DNA of 64,000 nucleotides. Source: UBA7985 sp038141425. Lineage in GTDB: Bacteria > Pseudomonadota > Alphaproteobacteria > UBA7985. The stretch is taken from NCBI GenBank assembly GCA_038141425.1, contig JAYQIC010000010.1, forward strand, positions 1 to 64,000, read 5' to 3'. The position numbers and the translations under genes were made by a program. This document shows positions 41,096 through 51,543 of the stretch, in pieces. Every line of letters starts with the position of its first letter. Position 1 is the stretch's first letter. The notes under the pieces were generated by a model. That model had not been told where the DNA came from, did no database searches, and saw nothing but the letters and a program-made list of their open reading frames with translations.

Positions 41096-41344
41096 GGGAT
41101 GTCTCCTCTATCGTCCTTACCCGTTTACTACACCATCGCAGCACGGGTTTGTAGTGCCTTAGGGTCCACAGGCTGTCGCGAGACCCACGGCCATTGGGCC
41201 CGCACAGACTGCACAAATATTAAGCATCTGGGCAGATTATATCTAGAACTGGCTAAATGATGTGCTAATCGCCCGGTCGTTTGGGCGCCTGGAGCAGAGT
41301 CTCGATCGCCCCGTGTTTGTTTGGTTGTTCTAAGGGGACGGACT

Positions 41345-42565
41345 ATGGCCGCTGCCGATATCGCGTGGTTGCTCACTGCATCTGCGCTTGTTCTTTTCAT
41401 GACTTTGCCGGGCCTTGCGCTGTTCTACGGCGGTCTCGTGCGCGCCAAAAACGTGCTTTCCGTGCTCATGCACTGCTTCATGCTCGCCGCTGTGATGTCG
41501 GTGGCGTGGGTCGTGATCGGTTTCTCGCTCGCCTTTGATGGTTCGGGGCAATGGATCGGCAGTCTGGGCAACGTGTTCATGCTCGGCACCCCGCGTGGTG
41601 ATGAACAGCTGCTGGCGCTGTTCCAGATGACCTTTGCGATCATTACGCCAGCGCTGATCATCGGCGCCTTCGTCGAGCGGGTGAAGTTCGGCTTTGTGAT
41701 CCTGTTTTCACTGCTTTGGATGCTGCTGTGCTACGCGCCGGTTGCGCACTGGGTCTGGGGCGGTGGCTTCCTGTCCGGCGATTCCGTGATCGGTCTGTTC
41801 GCTGGCATCGGCCTGCAGGATCTGGCTGGCGGCGTTGTGGTCCACACCACCGCTGGCGTGGCCGCGCTCGTGCTCGCCATCATGATCGGCAAGCGCCCGG
41901 GTTTCCCGAGCAGCGTGCAGCCCCCACACCAGCCCGTGCTGGTGATGGTTGGTGCTTCCATGCTGTGGGTCGGCTGGTTCGGCTTCAACGGCGGCTCGCC
42001 CTTCGCGGCCAATGGCGATGCTGTTGCTGCAGCCTTCGTTACCCATATTTCTGCGGCAACAGCCTGTGTCACCTGGATGATCTGGGAGCGGATGCGCTTT
42101 GGTAAGGCGTCGCTGATCGGGATCGCCACCGGCATGGTCGCCGGTTTAGCGTCCATCACCCCGGCTGCCGGTCACGTCGGCCCCATGGGGGCGCTGATCA
42201 TTGGCGGCGTGGCCGGGATCCTGTGTCAGGAGCTGATCAACGTGGTGAAGCAGAACTTCAGCATCGACGACAGCCTCGACGTTTTCGCTGTCCACGGTGT
42301 CGGCGGCATCTGGGGCACGCTCGCGCTGCCCTTCCTTGCCGCGACCTCATTGGGCGGGGCTGGCCTGGCTGAGGGCGTCTCCGCGATCTCGCAGTTTGTG
42401 GTGCAGCTCGCTGGCGTGATCGTTGTCGCCGCCTTCACGGTCGTGATGACCGTGGTGCTGGCGATGATCGCCCGCGCTTTGGTCGGCATGCGCACCGAAC
42501 GTGATGATGAGCAGGTCGGTCTCGATCTGACGGCCCACGGCGAACGGGCCTACGATTTGTCCTGA
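41345..42565 (+). CDS. amtB: Ammonium transporter (Amt/MEP/Rh family)
   Basis: This 406-residue inner-membrane channel passes ammonium/ammonia into the cell. Eleven helices are predicted. The start at 41345 follows AAGGGGACGG. Signatures are LPGLALFYGGLVRAKNVLSVLM, FVERVKFGFVILFSLLWML, the first pore His in GGVVVHTTAGVAALVLA, WVGWFGFNGGSPFAANG, and the second pore His in DVFAVHGVGGIWGTLALP. No separate signal peptide is apparent. A PII gene (glnK), which often precedes amtB, is not adjacent. A clear terminator follows. The frame is intact. Confidence 0.95.
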   Translation: MAAADIAWLLTASALVLFMTLPGLALFYGGLVRAKNVLSVLMHCFMLAAVMSVAWVVIGFSLAFDGSGQWIGSLGNVFMLGTPRGDEQLLALFQMTFAIITPALIIGAFVERVKFGFVILFSLLWMLLCYAPVAHWVWGGGFLSGDSVIGLFAGIGLQDLAGGVVVHTTAGVAALVLAIMIGKRPGFPSSVQPPHQPVLVMVGASMLWVGWFGFNGGSPFAANGDAVAAAFVTHISAATACVTWMIWERMRFGKASLIGIATGMVAGLASITPAAGHVGPMGALIIGGVAGILCQELINVVKQNFSIDDSLDVFAVHGVGGIWGTLALPFLAATSLGGAGLAEGVSAISQFVVQLAGVIVVAAFTVVMTVVLAMIARALVGMRTERDDEQVGLDLTAHGERAYDLS

Positions 42566-42625
42566 GACCTCTCCCAAAGGTCGCAGGGCTGGGAAGGAGC
42601 CAACCTCTCTCGCACCCGGCTCCAG

Positions 42626-42663
42626 GGGCTGCTTCCGGATCATCCGGGGGCAGCCCTTTTTCT
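42626..42663 (+). terminator. Rho-independent terminator after amtB
   Basis: GGGCTGC pairs with GCAGCCC across a loop that itself contains TCCGGATCATCCGG, followed by TTTTTC. It is about 60 bases past the amtB stop. Confidence 0.85.
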
Positions 42664-42675
42664 TTTATCTGGGCA

Positions 42676-43579
42676 TCAATCTCTGTCTTTGCTGTCGGGC
42701 CGCTCCAGCCCCGCTTCGCTTAAGTAGGTTTTTACCAGCGAAGCGTCGTCCTCATGCGCGCGGCCTTCGTCGATGGCCTGCTGGTAGCGATCCAGCGCCG
42801 CCTGTGTGATGGGTGCCGCCAAGCCCAGCTGCTCGCAGATCCCGAGGATGATGCCCAGATCCTTGGGCCAGATCGTCAGGCTGGCGTGGGCCGGGACAAA
42901 GTCTTCCTCGATCAGCCGCGGGGCCCGGTTTTCGAACATCCAACTGGTGCCAGCACTCTGCGAGACGACCTCAAGCACCCGATCCGGTGACAGGCCCTGC
43001 GCCATGCCGAAGGCCATGGCTTCGCTGGTCATGGCCACATGCACGCCCGCCAGCATCTGGTTCACCGCCTTCATCACCGACCCTGCACCAGCGTGCTCGC
43101 CCATATTGAACACGGACGCCGCCATGGCATCGAGGAAGGGCTGGGCGGCGTCAAAGGCTGGCCGCCCTGAGGCCATGAACGACAGCGCGCCCGCCTCAGC
43201 CTTGATTGCACCCCGGAAATCGGCGCGTCAAGGTAGAGCAGTCCCTGCGCTTCACAGGCCGCCTCAAACCGGCGAGCGTCGCCGGGGTCGATGGTGGGAC
43301 AGGCGATCACCACACAGCCATCGGGCAAGCGCTCGGCAAGCCCTGTGCTGCCAAAGAGGATGTCTTCGGTCTGTGCAGCATTGACCACTGCGATGACCAC
43401 GGCAGCAGCCTGCGGCGCAAACGCAGCCAGATCGGTGCTCTCACCCCGGCGTCGATGAAGGCCTGCCGCACTTCGGGCTTGTTGGTGAAGGCGTTCACCC
43501 GGAAGCCGGCACGGCGCAGGCTGTGCGCCATGCCCGTTCCCATGCTTCCCAGTCCGTAGAACAGCACGCTATCGGTCAT
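42676..43579 (-). CDS. 3-hydroxyisobutyrate dehydrogenase-family NAD(P)-dependent oxidoreductase, L-threonate dehydrogenase-like (frameshifted)
   Basis: This is a beta-hydroxyacid dehydrogenase of about 300 residues. The N-terminus FYGLGSMGTGMAHSLRRAGF is the nucleotide motif. The second frame has VVIACPTIDPGDARRFE and LLYLDAPISG, and the third has GHVAMTSEAMAFGM-like helix residues preceded by the catalytic-lysine helix SVMKAVNQMLAG. Frame changes lie near 43430 and 43220. The helix MFENRAPRLIEEDF and TIWPKDLGIIL fit the LtnD-like subgroup that oxidises sugar acids such as L-threonate (from memory). It lies five bases after the racemase gene on the same strand, so a small catabolic operon is likely. 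Confidence 0.82.
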
Positions 43580-43583
43580 CGGT

Positions 43584-44307
43584 TCAGTCTCCTGGCGTGG
43601 CGAGCATGGCCGCAGCGGCCGCGCGGCAATGGATGGCAGTGGTGTCGAAGGCGGGCAGGTTCAGCCCGGCTTGATCGAGTGACATTTGGTCGAGCAGCAA
43701 GCCCACCTCTGTACAGCCGAAGATCACGGCATCGATGGCCTGTTCACGCCGGTAGTGCTCGATGATGCTGAGGTAAGCGGCGCGGCTTTCGTCCCGGATG
43801 TGCCCTTGGACCAGTTCTTGGTAGATGACCTCGTGCACGCGGCTGCGGTGCGGTTCGTCAGGGACCACCACGCGGCAGCCTGCGACGCGTTCAACGTGCT
43901 CGCGGTAGAACGCCTTTTTCCATGGTAAAGCGTGTCGCCAGCAGCAGCGGGCGCTGCACGCCGGCCTCGCGCAGGGCGCCGCCGGTGGTATCGGCGATAT
44001 GGATCAGCGGCAGCGCCCCGGCTGCGGCGACTTCATCGGCCATCAGATGCATGGTGTTGGTGGCGATGATCAGCAGCTCGGCGCCGCCCGACCGCAATCC
44101 CTGTGCTGCCTGCTCCATCATCGTCGTCAGCCCGGCCCAGTCACCCTCAGCCTGCAGCCGGGCGATGGGCGCAAAATCCATGTTCCACAGCAGCAGCGGC
44201 GCCGAGTGCAGCGGGCCGCAATGCGCTTTGATTTCCTCGTTCAGCAGGCGGTAGTAGGTCTGGGTGCTCTCCCAGCTCATGCCGCCAATCACACCCAGTC
44301 GTTTCAC
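43584..44307 (-). CDS. Aspartate/glutamate racemase-family protein, YgeA-like (frameshifted)
   Basis: This is a PLP-independent amino-acid racemase of about 240 residues. It begins RLGVIGGMSWESTQTYYRLLN. The first catalytic loop is IIATNTMHLMADEV (Thr where glutamate racemases have Cys, as in YgeA), and the second catalytic Cys is in DAVIFGCTEVGLLL. A frame change near 43915 lies between TRFTMEK and AFYREHVER. Members interconvert L- and D- forms of several amino acids. It is followed by the threonate-dehydrogenase-like gene. Confidence 0.87.
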
Positions 44308-44451
44308 CCGGACCTCGACGCTCTGTTCAGGGGATAGAGCTTAGAACGCCGGTGATGTGCCGAACAAGCCTCCGTGCATCAAACCGACGCTTGTTGGCGC
44401 CAGAGCCCAGCGCTAGTCTGCGCCCGCAACCCGTCAGAGGATCCGCATTCC

Positions 44452-45050
44452 ATGAGCAAAACCATCGATTTCTACTTCGACTTCGCCAGCCCGGCCTCGT
44501 TCCTGGGCTACACGCAGATCGAAGGTATCGCCGAGCGCACGGGTGCGGCACTGGTCTGGAAGCCGATGTTGCTGGGTGGCGTGTTCAAGGCGACGGGGAA
44601 CGCCAGCCCCGCGCTGATCCCAGCCAAGGGTCGGTGGATGACCGATGACATCATGCGATGGGCCGAGCGCCACGGCACGTTTCTCAGTTATCCGGAGGGA
44701 TTCCGCTCAACACTCTAGCGCTCATGCGGGGGGCCGTCGGCTACCAAATGCGGGAGGGGCAGGAGCGTTTCCGGCGCTACGTCGATCTCATCTACCGCGC
44801 CATCTGGCAGCAGCAGATCGATCTGAGGGACGCTGAGACCCTCGCCGGGCTGCTGCGCGATCACGACTTCGACCCCGACGCCTTCCTGTTGATGGTCGCT
44901 GAGCCTGAGATCAAGCAGGCGCTGATCGCCGCCACCAAGGCAGCGGTCGAGCGCGGGGTGTTCGGGGCGCCGACCTTCTTCGTCGACGGGGTCATGCACT
45001 TTGGTCAGGATCGGATGGACTGGGTAGAGGCCGAGGCCGCGGGCAACTGA
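44452..45050 (+). CDS. 2-hydroxychromene-2-carboxylate isomerase-like (DsbA fold) protein (frameshifted)
   Basis: This is a kappa-GST/DsbA-fold protein of about 199 residues. DFYFDFASPASFLGYTQIE carries the Ser in place of the redox Cys pair. KPMLLGGVFKATGNASP follows, then in the second frame NTLALMRGAVGYQM and the glutathione-side loop GVFGAPTFFVDGVMHFGQDRMDWV. The family isomerises a chromene carboxylate in naphthalene degradation or acts on other glutathione-linked intermediates; the real substrate is unknown. The frame changes near 44700. It is divergent from the racemase. Confidence 0.88.
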
Positions 45051-45105
45051 CGGCCCTCAGTTGAGGCTGAGCGCTGCCTGCTGATCGTCCGGGCCGGACG
45101 TGCCC

Positions 45106-45529
45106 TCATCTGCAAGTTCCGGGTTTACTTTGCGTGTCGCACTGGGCCAATGACACGTCCTCGTGCCTGCAAATCCAGACCACAGACTGGGGTGCGTAAG
45201 TCGAGAGGATCGTCATTGCGCGTTTGACGTGCTTGTCACAAAACTCGTCGGTGGTCTCTGGGTGGCAGACGAAGATGATGCCCGGCGTCCTCTGGTGAAG
45301 CTCGGCGTAGTAAAGGGCCTGACCTACGCCTTCGGCCCATTTGTAGGTGTAATCGACCTCGACGGCGTACTGCGCATTCAGGCAGTCGGTCCGGGTTCCA
45401 GTCTTCATTCCGCAACTCAATCGCATCGAAACCGGCGCAGAGAGCGTCTGCGTGCTCCTTCTCGGAATGCGCGAGGGATGCGGCGGGAAACAGCAGCAAA
45501 GCGAGCAAAACGGGTAGCCATCGGTTCAT
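45106..45529 (-). CDS. Exported protein with a PD-(D/E)XK-like signature (frameshifted)
   Basis: This is a protein of about 140 residues. The N-terminus (WLPVLLALLLFPAASLAHS) is a signal peptide. The mature part contains TRTDCLNAQYAVEVDYTYKW, then GVGQALYYAELHQRTPGIIFVC and three more Cys. The spacing D-x(9)-E-V-D-x(3)-K followed by a WAEGVGQALYY helix resembles the core of PD-(D/E)XK nuclease-like domains, and similar short exported proteins exist in other Proteobacteria (from memory). A frame change near 45410 joins the two parts. Nuclease activity is not shown and would be unusual for an exported protein of this size. Confidence 0.6.
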
Positions 45530-45828
45530 GCGTCATTAAGAGCATGTGGAATACTAAAAATAAAGAAACTTCTGTTTTCGGTAACTACTTCAGTAGGCTG
45601 GTGCCATAATTGGCGGGATTAAGGCAAAACCGTAACAAGTGAATCTGGGCCTGATACAAACTGAAACACAGCGTTTCTGACCGCAACACAGGTGGCAGGT
45701 AGGTTGATTTTGTCGAAAGAGCAGCGGCGGTCCCGCAGAGAATTCGCGGTTTTCTTCTCCCCCCTCAGAAGCGGGGTCGTCGCGCTCGATCGATGCCCGA
45801 GTCAATACAACCAATAAGGACACCCACC
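45530..45828. other. Divergent intergenic region, 299 bases
   Basis: This spacer separates two divergently transcribed exported-protein genes. It is AT-rich in its left half (45545-45680) and must carry promoters for both. A ribosome site AAGGA is at 45816-45820. I see no RNA gene or strong inverted repeat. Confidence 0.5.
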
Positions 45829-46691
45829 ATGAACGCGATTACTTCAAGACTTGCCCCGTTTTCCATCGCTGCCGCCGGTGTCTTGGCTGTAGCAGGGGCA
45901 GCCCAGGCCGACAGTCGTCACCATCACGCTTATTCACACCTTCCGCACACCCACACTTATAGCCATGGCCACGCCCACGGGTCGCACCACAGCGGTGGGC
46001 AGGCCATCGGCAATGCCATTATCGTTGGCGGCTTGCTGCTCGGCGGTATCGCGCTGCTGGACGCGCTCAGCAATGGCAACGTGACGACGAACTCCAATGT
46101 CAGCGTCAGCACCCATATCGGCTCGCCTGACGGCCCGGTGCTGACGTGGACGCCGCCCGCGCACAAGCCCCCGGTGGTTTCCCCGCCGACCCACACTCCG
46201 GCCCCGGAATACACGACCAAATGCCGGGATCACGGTCACATCGGTGTTGTTAAAGACGGCCCGCGTCAGTTCTCGCTGACCCGTCCGGACGGGCAGTGCT
46301 GGCCCGGATCGAAGGAGGACGCCCGCTGCAGCGCCGGATCGCCAGCGCGCTGGATACCTTCGGTATCGATTCAACCTGTGTCGTGAAGACCGAGCGCCAT
46401 GGACGGATCGAGAAAACCCGCTTCTTCCTTGCGGATGGTCGCCTTCCACGCGTGCCGCTGCACTGGTCGGGCGCGGATGAGGTCCAGCGTATCAACCCGG
46501 ACTACCTGAGCGTGGTTCGCACCGGCTACGGCTTCGAGGTTCGCCGCCATGGTGGCGAGACCATCGCCCAGCTGCAGACCCGTAAGGCTGCCCGCGCCTA
46601 CATTGCCTACCTCGACCGGATGGGTGCGCGCAAACGGGTCGTGTTCAAGAACGGCCGCGGCGAGACGAAGTTCGCCTTCTTCGCGCGCTGA
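45829..46691 (+). CDS. Exported histidine-rich protein of unknown function (frameshifted)
   Basis: This is a protein of about 285 residues. After a signal peptide (FSIAAAGVLAVAGAAQA) comes a His-rich stretch of about 30 residues (HHHAYSHLPHTHTYSHGHAH plus SHHSGG), then a glycine-rich hydrophobic helix (AIIVGGLLLGGIALLDAL), a Pro/Thr linker with PPAHKPPVVSPPTH, and a C-terminal domain: LDTFGIDSTCVVKTERHGR, RVPLHWSGADEVQRINPDY, ending KNGRGETKFAFFAR. The frame changes near 46320, so it might instead be two genes. The histidines suggest binding of a transition metal (inference). A good terminator follows. Confidence 0.6.
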
Positions 46692-46748
46692 CATCAGCCG
46701 ATTGCCGCGCGGGCCTGTCTCTCCCTTGTCTCACCCCCGCGCGCCAAG

Positions 46749-46789
46749 GCCCGCTCGTTCTCGTCAATCGGGATCGAGCGGGCTCTTTT
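46749..46789 (+). terminator. Rho-independent terminator after the His-rich protein gene
   Basis: A perfect 9-bp stem, GCCCGCTCG with CGAGCGGGC, around a 17-base loop is followed by TCTTTTA. It lies about 60 bases past the stop. Confidence 0.8.
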
Positions 46790-46912
46790 ATGGCTGGATC
46801 AAGCGGGTCCGGGAGGTCGGTGCCTGTGCTGGCCAGCGGGCTAGCTGGCTGCGGCCTTGGCCATGGGGGCAGGGGGCCTGAGCCTCGGGGTCGGCACCAT
46901 CCAGCCCGCGCT

Positions 46913-49900
46913 CTAGCTCGGGACAACCTGACCCTCGAACTCGGCAAGGTTACGGGCCTTGACCGGACCAAAACCGCGCACGTGCAGGGTGCTGTCGATC
47001 AACGCCTGCGCCGCGACCACGTTTTCAGCCGACACCTTGGCGCTGACCCGGGCCAGTATCCCCTCCACGGTGCCGATGAAGGCCCGTCTCACCGCGGCGT
47101 TCTTCAGTGCGGCCGAAGGGGTCAAAGGCGGTCCCGCGCAGCCCTTTGAAGCCCTTTAGAATCGAAAGCAGCGGCAGGATCCACCGCCCGGAGAAGGCTA
47201 TCTTGCGCGGCTCGCCCGTGTTGGGGTCCGTGCCGGCGATCAGCGGTGGTGAAAGGTGGAAGGTCAGGTTGAAGGTATCGCCGAACCCGGACCGCAGCTC
47301 AGCCTGATAGGTGCCGTCAGTATAAAGCCGTGCGACTTCGTACTCGTCCTTGTAGGCCATGGCCCGGTGTAGGGCGGCTTCGGCGCTCACGACCAAGCGC
47401 TCGACGGCTGGTCGCTCAAGGTTCCGGCAATCTTGGCTTCAAAAGCCTCGACGGCGGCGGTGAAGCGCGCGGCGTAGGCAGGGTTCTGGTAGGCGGTGAG
47501 CATCTCGACGCGCGCCGCGCGGGTCGGCCCATTCACGTTTACCGATGCGTCCTGATCCGGTGCGGCGACGTCTTCGCCCAGCGCCATTTGCGTAACCATG
47601 CCCGGGTCGATCGCCATCCACCGCCCCCAGGCCAGCGCCTGCTTGTTGAACGGCACCGCCGACGCCGTTGAGCTCGATCGCGCGCTCGAGCGCGATCACC
47701 GACAGTGGTACCAGGCCCAGCTGCACCGCCACGCCGACAAGGAACAGGTTGGCGGCGATGCTGTCACCCAGCAGCTTTGTGGCGATAGCGGTGGCGTTGA
47801 CCAGCGTCATGTCCTCGCTGCGGATGAACCCGCGATGCGCTTGGTGAGGGGCCGCCTGCATCGGCATATCCGGTTGCCGGGTGAATAGCGCAATCGGCAC
47901 GACGTGATCGTTGATCACGGCCTTGGTGCGCCCTTCCATGAAGGTCGCCATGATTGGCGGCGCGGCGCTTACGACAAGGTCACAGCCCAGCAGCAGGTCT
48001 AGGCTGCCTGGCGCGACCTTTGAGGCGCCAGCATCACCGCCTTTGGGCAGCAGCCGCACGTGGCTGGACACCGCGCCGTTCTTCTGGCTCAGCCCGGTCT
48101 GATCGAGCAGCGCCGAGCCGAGGCCGTCCAGGTGCGCTGCCATGCCGAGCAGGGCGGAGACAGTGGTCACGCCTGTACCGCCGATGCCGGTAACCAGCAT
48201 GTTGTATTCACCCTCCCACGCGGCAGGCGTCGGCGCAGGTAGGGCAGCGTCGGGCAGGCTCGGTCGTGGGCCAGTCTGGGCGGGCTTGATTGCGGCCTGA
48301 TTGGCCTCTTCGCCAGATACAGTGACGAAGGAGGGGCAGAAGCCCTTCAGGCAGGAATAGTCCTTGTTACAGACGCTCTGGTCGATCTCGCGTTTCCGGC
48401 CGAGCGGCGTCTCAATAGGCTTGATCGCCACACAATTCGACTTCACGCCGCAGTCACCGCAGCCCTCGCAGACGGCCGAATTGATGTGCAGCCGCTTGGG
48501 CGGGTCGTCCATCTTGCCGCGCCTTCGCCGACGGCGTTTCTCGGCGGCGCAAACCTGATCATAGAGCAGGATGGTGACGCCTTCGACCTCGCGCAGCTCG
48601 AGCTGTACGGCCTCCATTTCTTCACGCGGGCGGATGGTGACACCCTTGGCCCAAGGCGTGCCGCGGGCGTACTTGTCGGGATCATCGGCAACGACAACGA
48701 TCTTGGTGACGCCTTCCCCGGCCAGCTGCTGGGTCATGGCCCAGGGGGTGAGGCCGCCGTCGTGGCCCTGACCACCGGTCAGGGCAACCGCATCGTTGAA
48801 CAGCAGCTTGTAGGTCATGTTGACGCCCGAGGCGACAGCCGCCCGGATCGCCAGCAGGCCCGAGTGGTTGTAGGTGCCATCGCCCATATTCTGGAACATG
48901 TGCGGGGTGTCGACAAAGGGGCTCATGCCGATCCACGGTGAGCCCTCAGCACCCATATGGGTGTATGCGATGGTGCGCTCGGGGTAGATATAGAGCGCCA
49001 GCGTATGGCAACCGATACCAGACCCCGCCTTAGAGCCTTCCGGTACCTTGGTCGAGGTGTTGTGCGGGCAGCCCGCGCAGTACCACGGGATACGCGAAGG
49101 CGCGGGCTTGTTATCGCGGTCAATGGTCGGCGCTGGCAGCAAGCGCCCGACCCGGTCAGGGTTGGCTTCGAGGATGCTGCGCGCCACCAACCGCCGGTCG
49201 ATCGCCTTGGCCACGTCCAGCGCCCCAAACTCGCCGTGACGGGGCAGGAGCGGTTGGCCCTCGGGATCGGTCTTCCCGACCAGTTCCGGGGGTCTGCGGT
49301 CCGCTAGCGCGTTGACGATCAGCCGTGCGGCCTGATCCTCCACCAGTGGGCGCTTTTCCTCGATAACAAGCAGTTCGTCGCAGCGCAGCGCGAAGTCAGT
49401 GAAAGACTGCGGCTCGAGTGGCCAAACCTGCGCAACCTTGAAGACGCCGATGCCGAGGGCTTCGAGATCAGCCTCGGAGATGCCGAGCATGCGCAGGGCA
49501 TCGAGGGTTTCGAGATGACCTTTGCCGACCCCAACGATCCCCAGCCGGATTGAGCCGGTGCGGTCGCCGTGGGTCTGCAGATTGATGCGGTTGGCGCGGG
49601 TGAAGGCCTGAAAAGCGGGAAGCTTGAGGTTCCACAGCCGTTCTTCCTGCGCCAGCATGGCGTCGGGGTGGCGGATGTTGAGGCCTTCGGGTGGCAGGTC
49701 GAAGTCAGTCGGCGTGACGAACTCGAGGTCGCGGAAACCCAGACCCACAGCACCGGAACTCTCGACCGTGTCGGTAACGCACTTGAGCCCGGCCCAGGTA
49801 CCGGCATAGCGGCTGGCGGCATAGCCAAACAGGCCCAGCGGCAGGAAGTCGTGGATCGAGGCCGGGTTGAGCACGGGGATTCCCATGCCGATCAGCATCG

Positions 49901-50390
49901 GTTCCGACTGGTGCGCGGTCGTGGATGACTTCGAGGTATGGTCATCACCGAAGGCCATGACCACGCCGCCGTGCTTGGATGAGCCGGCAAGGTTGCCGTG
50001 CTTGAGCGCATCGCCCGAACGATCAACCCCCGGCCCCTTGCCGTACCAGAGCGAGAACACGCCATCGAAGTCGCTCTTGTCCCCGAACAGGCCGATTTGC
50101 TGGGTGCCCCAGATGGCGGTCGCGGCGAGGTCTTCGTTAAGACCTTCCTGAAACTTCACCTCGGCTGAATCGAGATAAGTCTTCGCGCGGTGCGCCGTCA
50201 GGTCGACACTGCCCAGCGGTGACCCGCGATACCCGGAGATATAGCCCCCAGTTCGCAGGCCGGCCGCACGGTCCCGACGGGATTGTTCGAGAGTCAGTCG
50301 GATCAGCGCCTGCGTTCCGGTCATGAACGCCACGCCGTCTTCGAGCGCGTACTTGTCGTCCAGCGTCACCGACGCCAGCCGTTCGCTCAT
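46913..50390 (-). CDS. Indolepyruvate ferredoxin oxidoreductase, fused alpha/beta type (frameshifted)
   Basis: This is a single-chain enzyme of about 1,155 residues that oxidatively decarboxylates aryl-2-oxo acids to acyl-CoA with ThDP and iron-sulfur clusters. Parts in order: pyrimidine-binding domain (GTQALIRLTLEQ, GYISGYRGSPLG), FGDDHTSKSSTTAHQSE, the ThDP/PP domain (PWYCAGCPHNTSTKVPEGS, CHTLALYIYPERT, GDGTYNHSGLLAIRAA), a two-cluster ferredoxin-like region (VCEGCGDCGVKSNCVAI, CNKDYSCLKGFCPSF), then the gamma-type domain (MLVTGIGGTGVTTVSALLG). After residue 950 the frame changes near 47660, 47410 and 47110, but the C-terminal pieces continue the family sequence to VRGFGPVKARNLAEFE. It is likely used for amino-acid catabolism. 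Confidence 0.93.
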
Positions 50391-50455
50391 CTCCGCAGAA
50401 AGGGTGTGCCGTCAGCCATTTGCAGTCTCTCCTCAGCGGGCAAGACTGCCCGAGA

Positions 50456-51406
50456 TCAGGCTGTCAGTCCATAGGCCCGGCTTGCCGCACACAACCGGAT
50501 TTCAGATTGTTCGTCTTCGCTCAGGTCGCCAATCCAATTGTTCCAGATATCGACGATTTCAGCGTAAGATTTGTAAAGTTTGTCGACCGGGAAATTGCTG
50601 CCCAGCATCACCCGCTTCGGGCCAAAGGCATCAAGGATGGTCTGGAAGAGCACCCGGCAGTTCTGGGCATCCCAGCCCGGATGGTACATACCCAGCCCCG
50701 AGACCTTGATCGACACGTTTGGCAGCCTTGAGAGTTTCCAGACGCACTCGGCCCAGTGCGCCAGCGAAGGCTCCGCGGCTGGAACGGCGTTGTTGCGGTG
50801 GGCTTCGAGCAGGAAGTACGGCCCGGCGCAGTGATCGACGATAACCTGCGTGGTGTCGTGACGGCCGATGAGAGCAACGGCATCGTCGATCTGGTCGGGG
50901 TAGAGTTGCAGGTCGAAGCTCGCGCCCATTTTCCCAAGCCGTGCGAAGTTATGCTGCCAGTCTGCGTTCTGCATCAGCTCGGTGGGGACAAACGACAGCT
51001 CGGGTGCTGTCTCGGTCCGGGCGACGATGTGGCGGATCCCGGCAAAACCCGCAACAGCCGCATGAGCCTCTAGGACGGCCTGAGCATCGTCACGGAGCAG
51101 GTTGACGAAGCCAACCCACTTCCCCGGCTGGCCACGGCCGGGTGCACGCGCGGCCTGCTCAGCGATCCAGCGGCTCTCGCTCACCGGGTCGGGTAGGGCG
51201 CCGTCAGCCTGCACGTGTACGCTGGCGACCAGACCGCAGGCGGCAGCTTCGGTCCAGAACTCTTCCTTGGTGTAGTCGCGCTGGATTGGCGTGGGGTCAC
51301 CGAAGGGCTTGGGCGAACCGATGTCGCGCAGCCAGCCGTATTCGAGCGTGTAGGGCTCCCAAAGGTGGTGGTGGGCGTCGATGAAGGGGGCGGGTGCGGC
51401 AGTCAT
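50456..51406 (-). CDS. Amidohydrolase_2-family TIM-barrel hydrolase
   Basis: This is a 316-residue metal-dependent hydrolase. The N-terminal FIDAHHHLWEP holds the HxH metal site. FVNLLRDDAQAVLEAHAAV, then QLYPDQIDDAVALIGRH, VIVDHCAGPYFL and VMLGSNFPVDKLYKSYAE (terminal Asp) are the expected barrel ends. Relatives are 2-pyrone-4,6-dicarboxylate lactonase and L-fucono-1,5-lactonase, so a lactone is a plausible substrate. The start is put at the ATG at 51406 after AAGGAATG, since the frame open to 51505 lacks family sequence. The frame is intact. Confidence 0.87.
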   Translation of the reverse strand: MTAAPAPFIDAHHHLWEPYTLEYGWLRDIGSPKPFGDPTPIQRDYTKEEFWTEAAACGLVASVHVQADGALPDPVSESRWIAEQAARAPGRGQPGKWVGFVNLLRDDAQAVLEAHAAVAGFAGIRHIVARTETAPELSFVPTELMQNADWQHNFARLGKMGASFDLQLYPDQIDDAVALIGRHDTTQVIVDHCAGPYFLLEAHRNNAVPAAEPSLAHWAECVWKLSRLPNVSIKVSGLGMYHPGWDAQNCRVLFQTILDAFGPKRVMLGSNFPVDKLYKSYAEIVDIWNNWIGDLSEDEQSEIRLCAASRAYGLTA

Positions 51407-51543
51407 GGGTCGATCATTCCTTGGGTGCAGCCTTGCAGGCGCGTGTCTTGTCAGCGTTCTGACACCTTTGTAGGGATGGAAGTCAAGGTGAGACGGCCGT
51501 TTCACCTTAAAGAAACGTCTACAGAGGCAAGGGGTTTCAGCCC

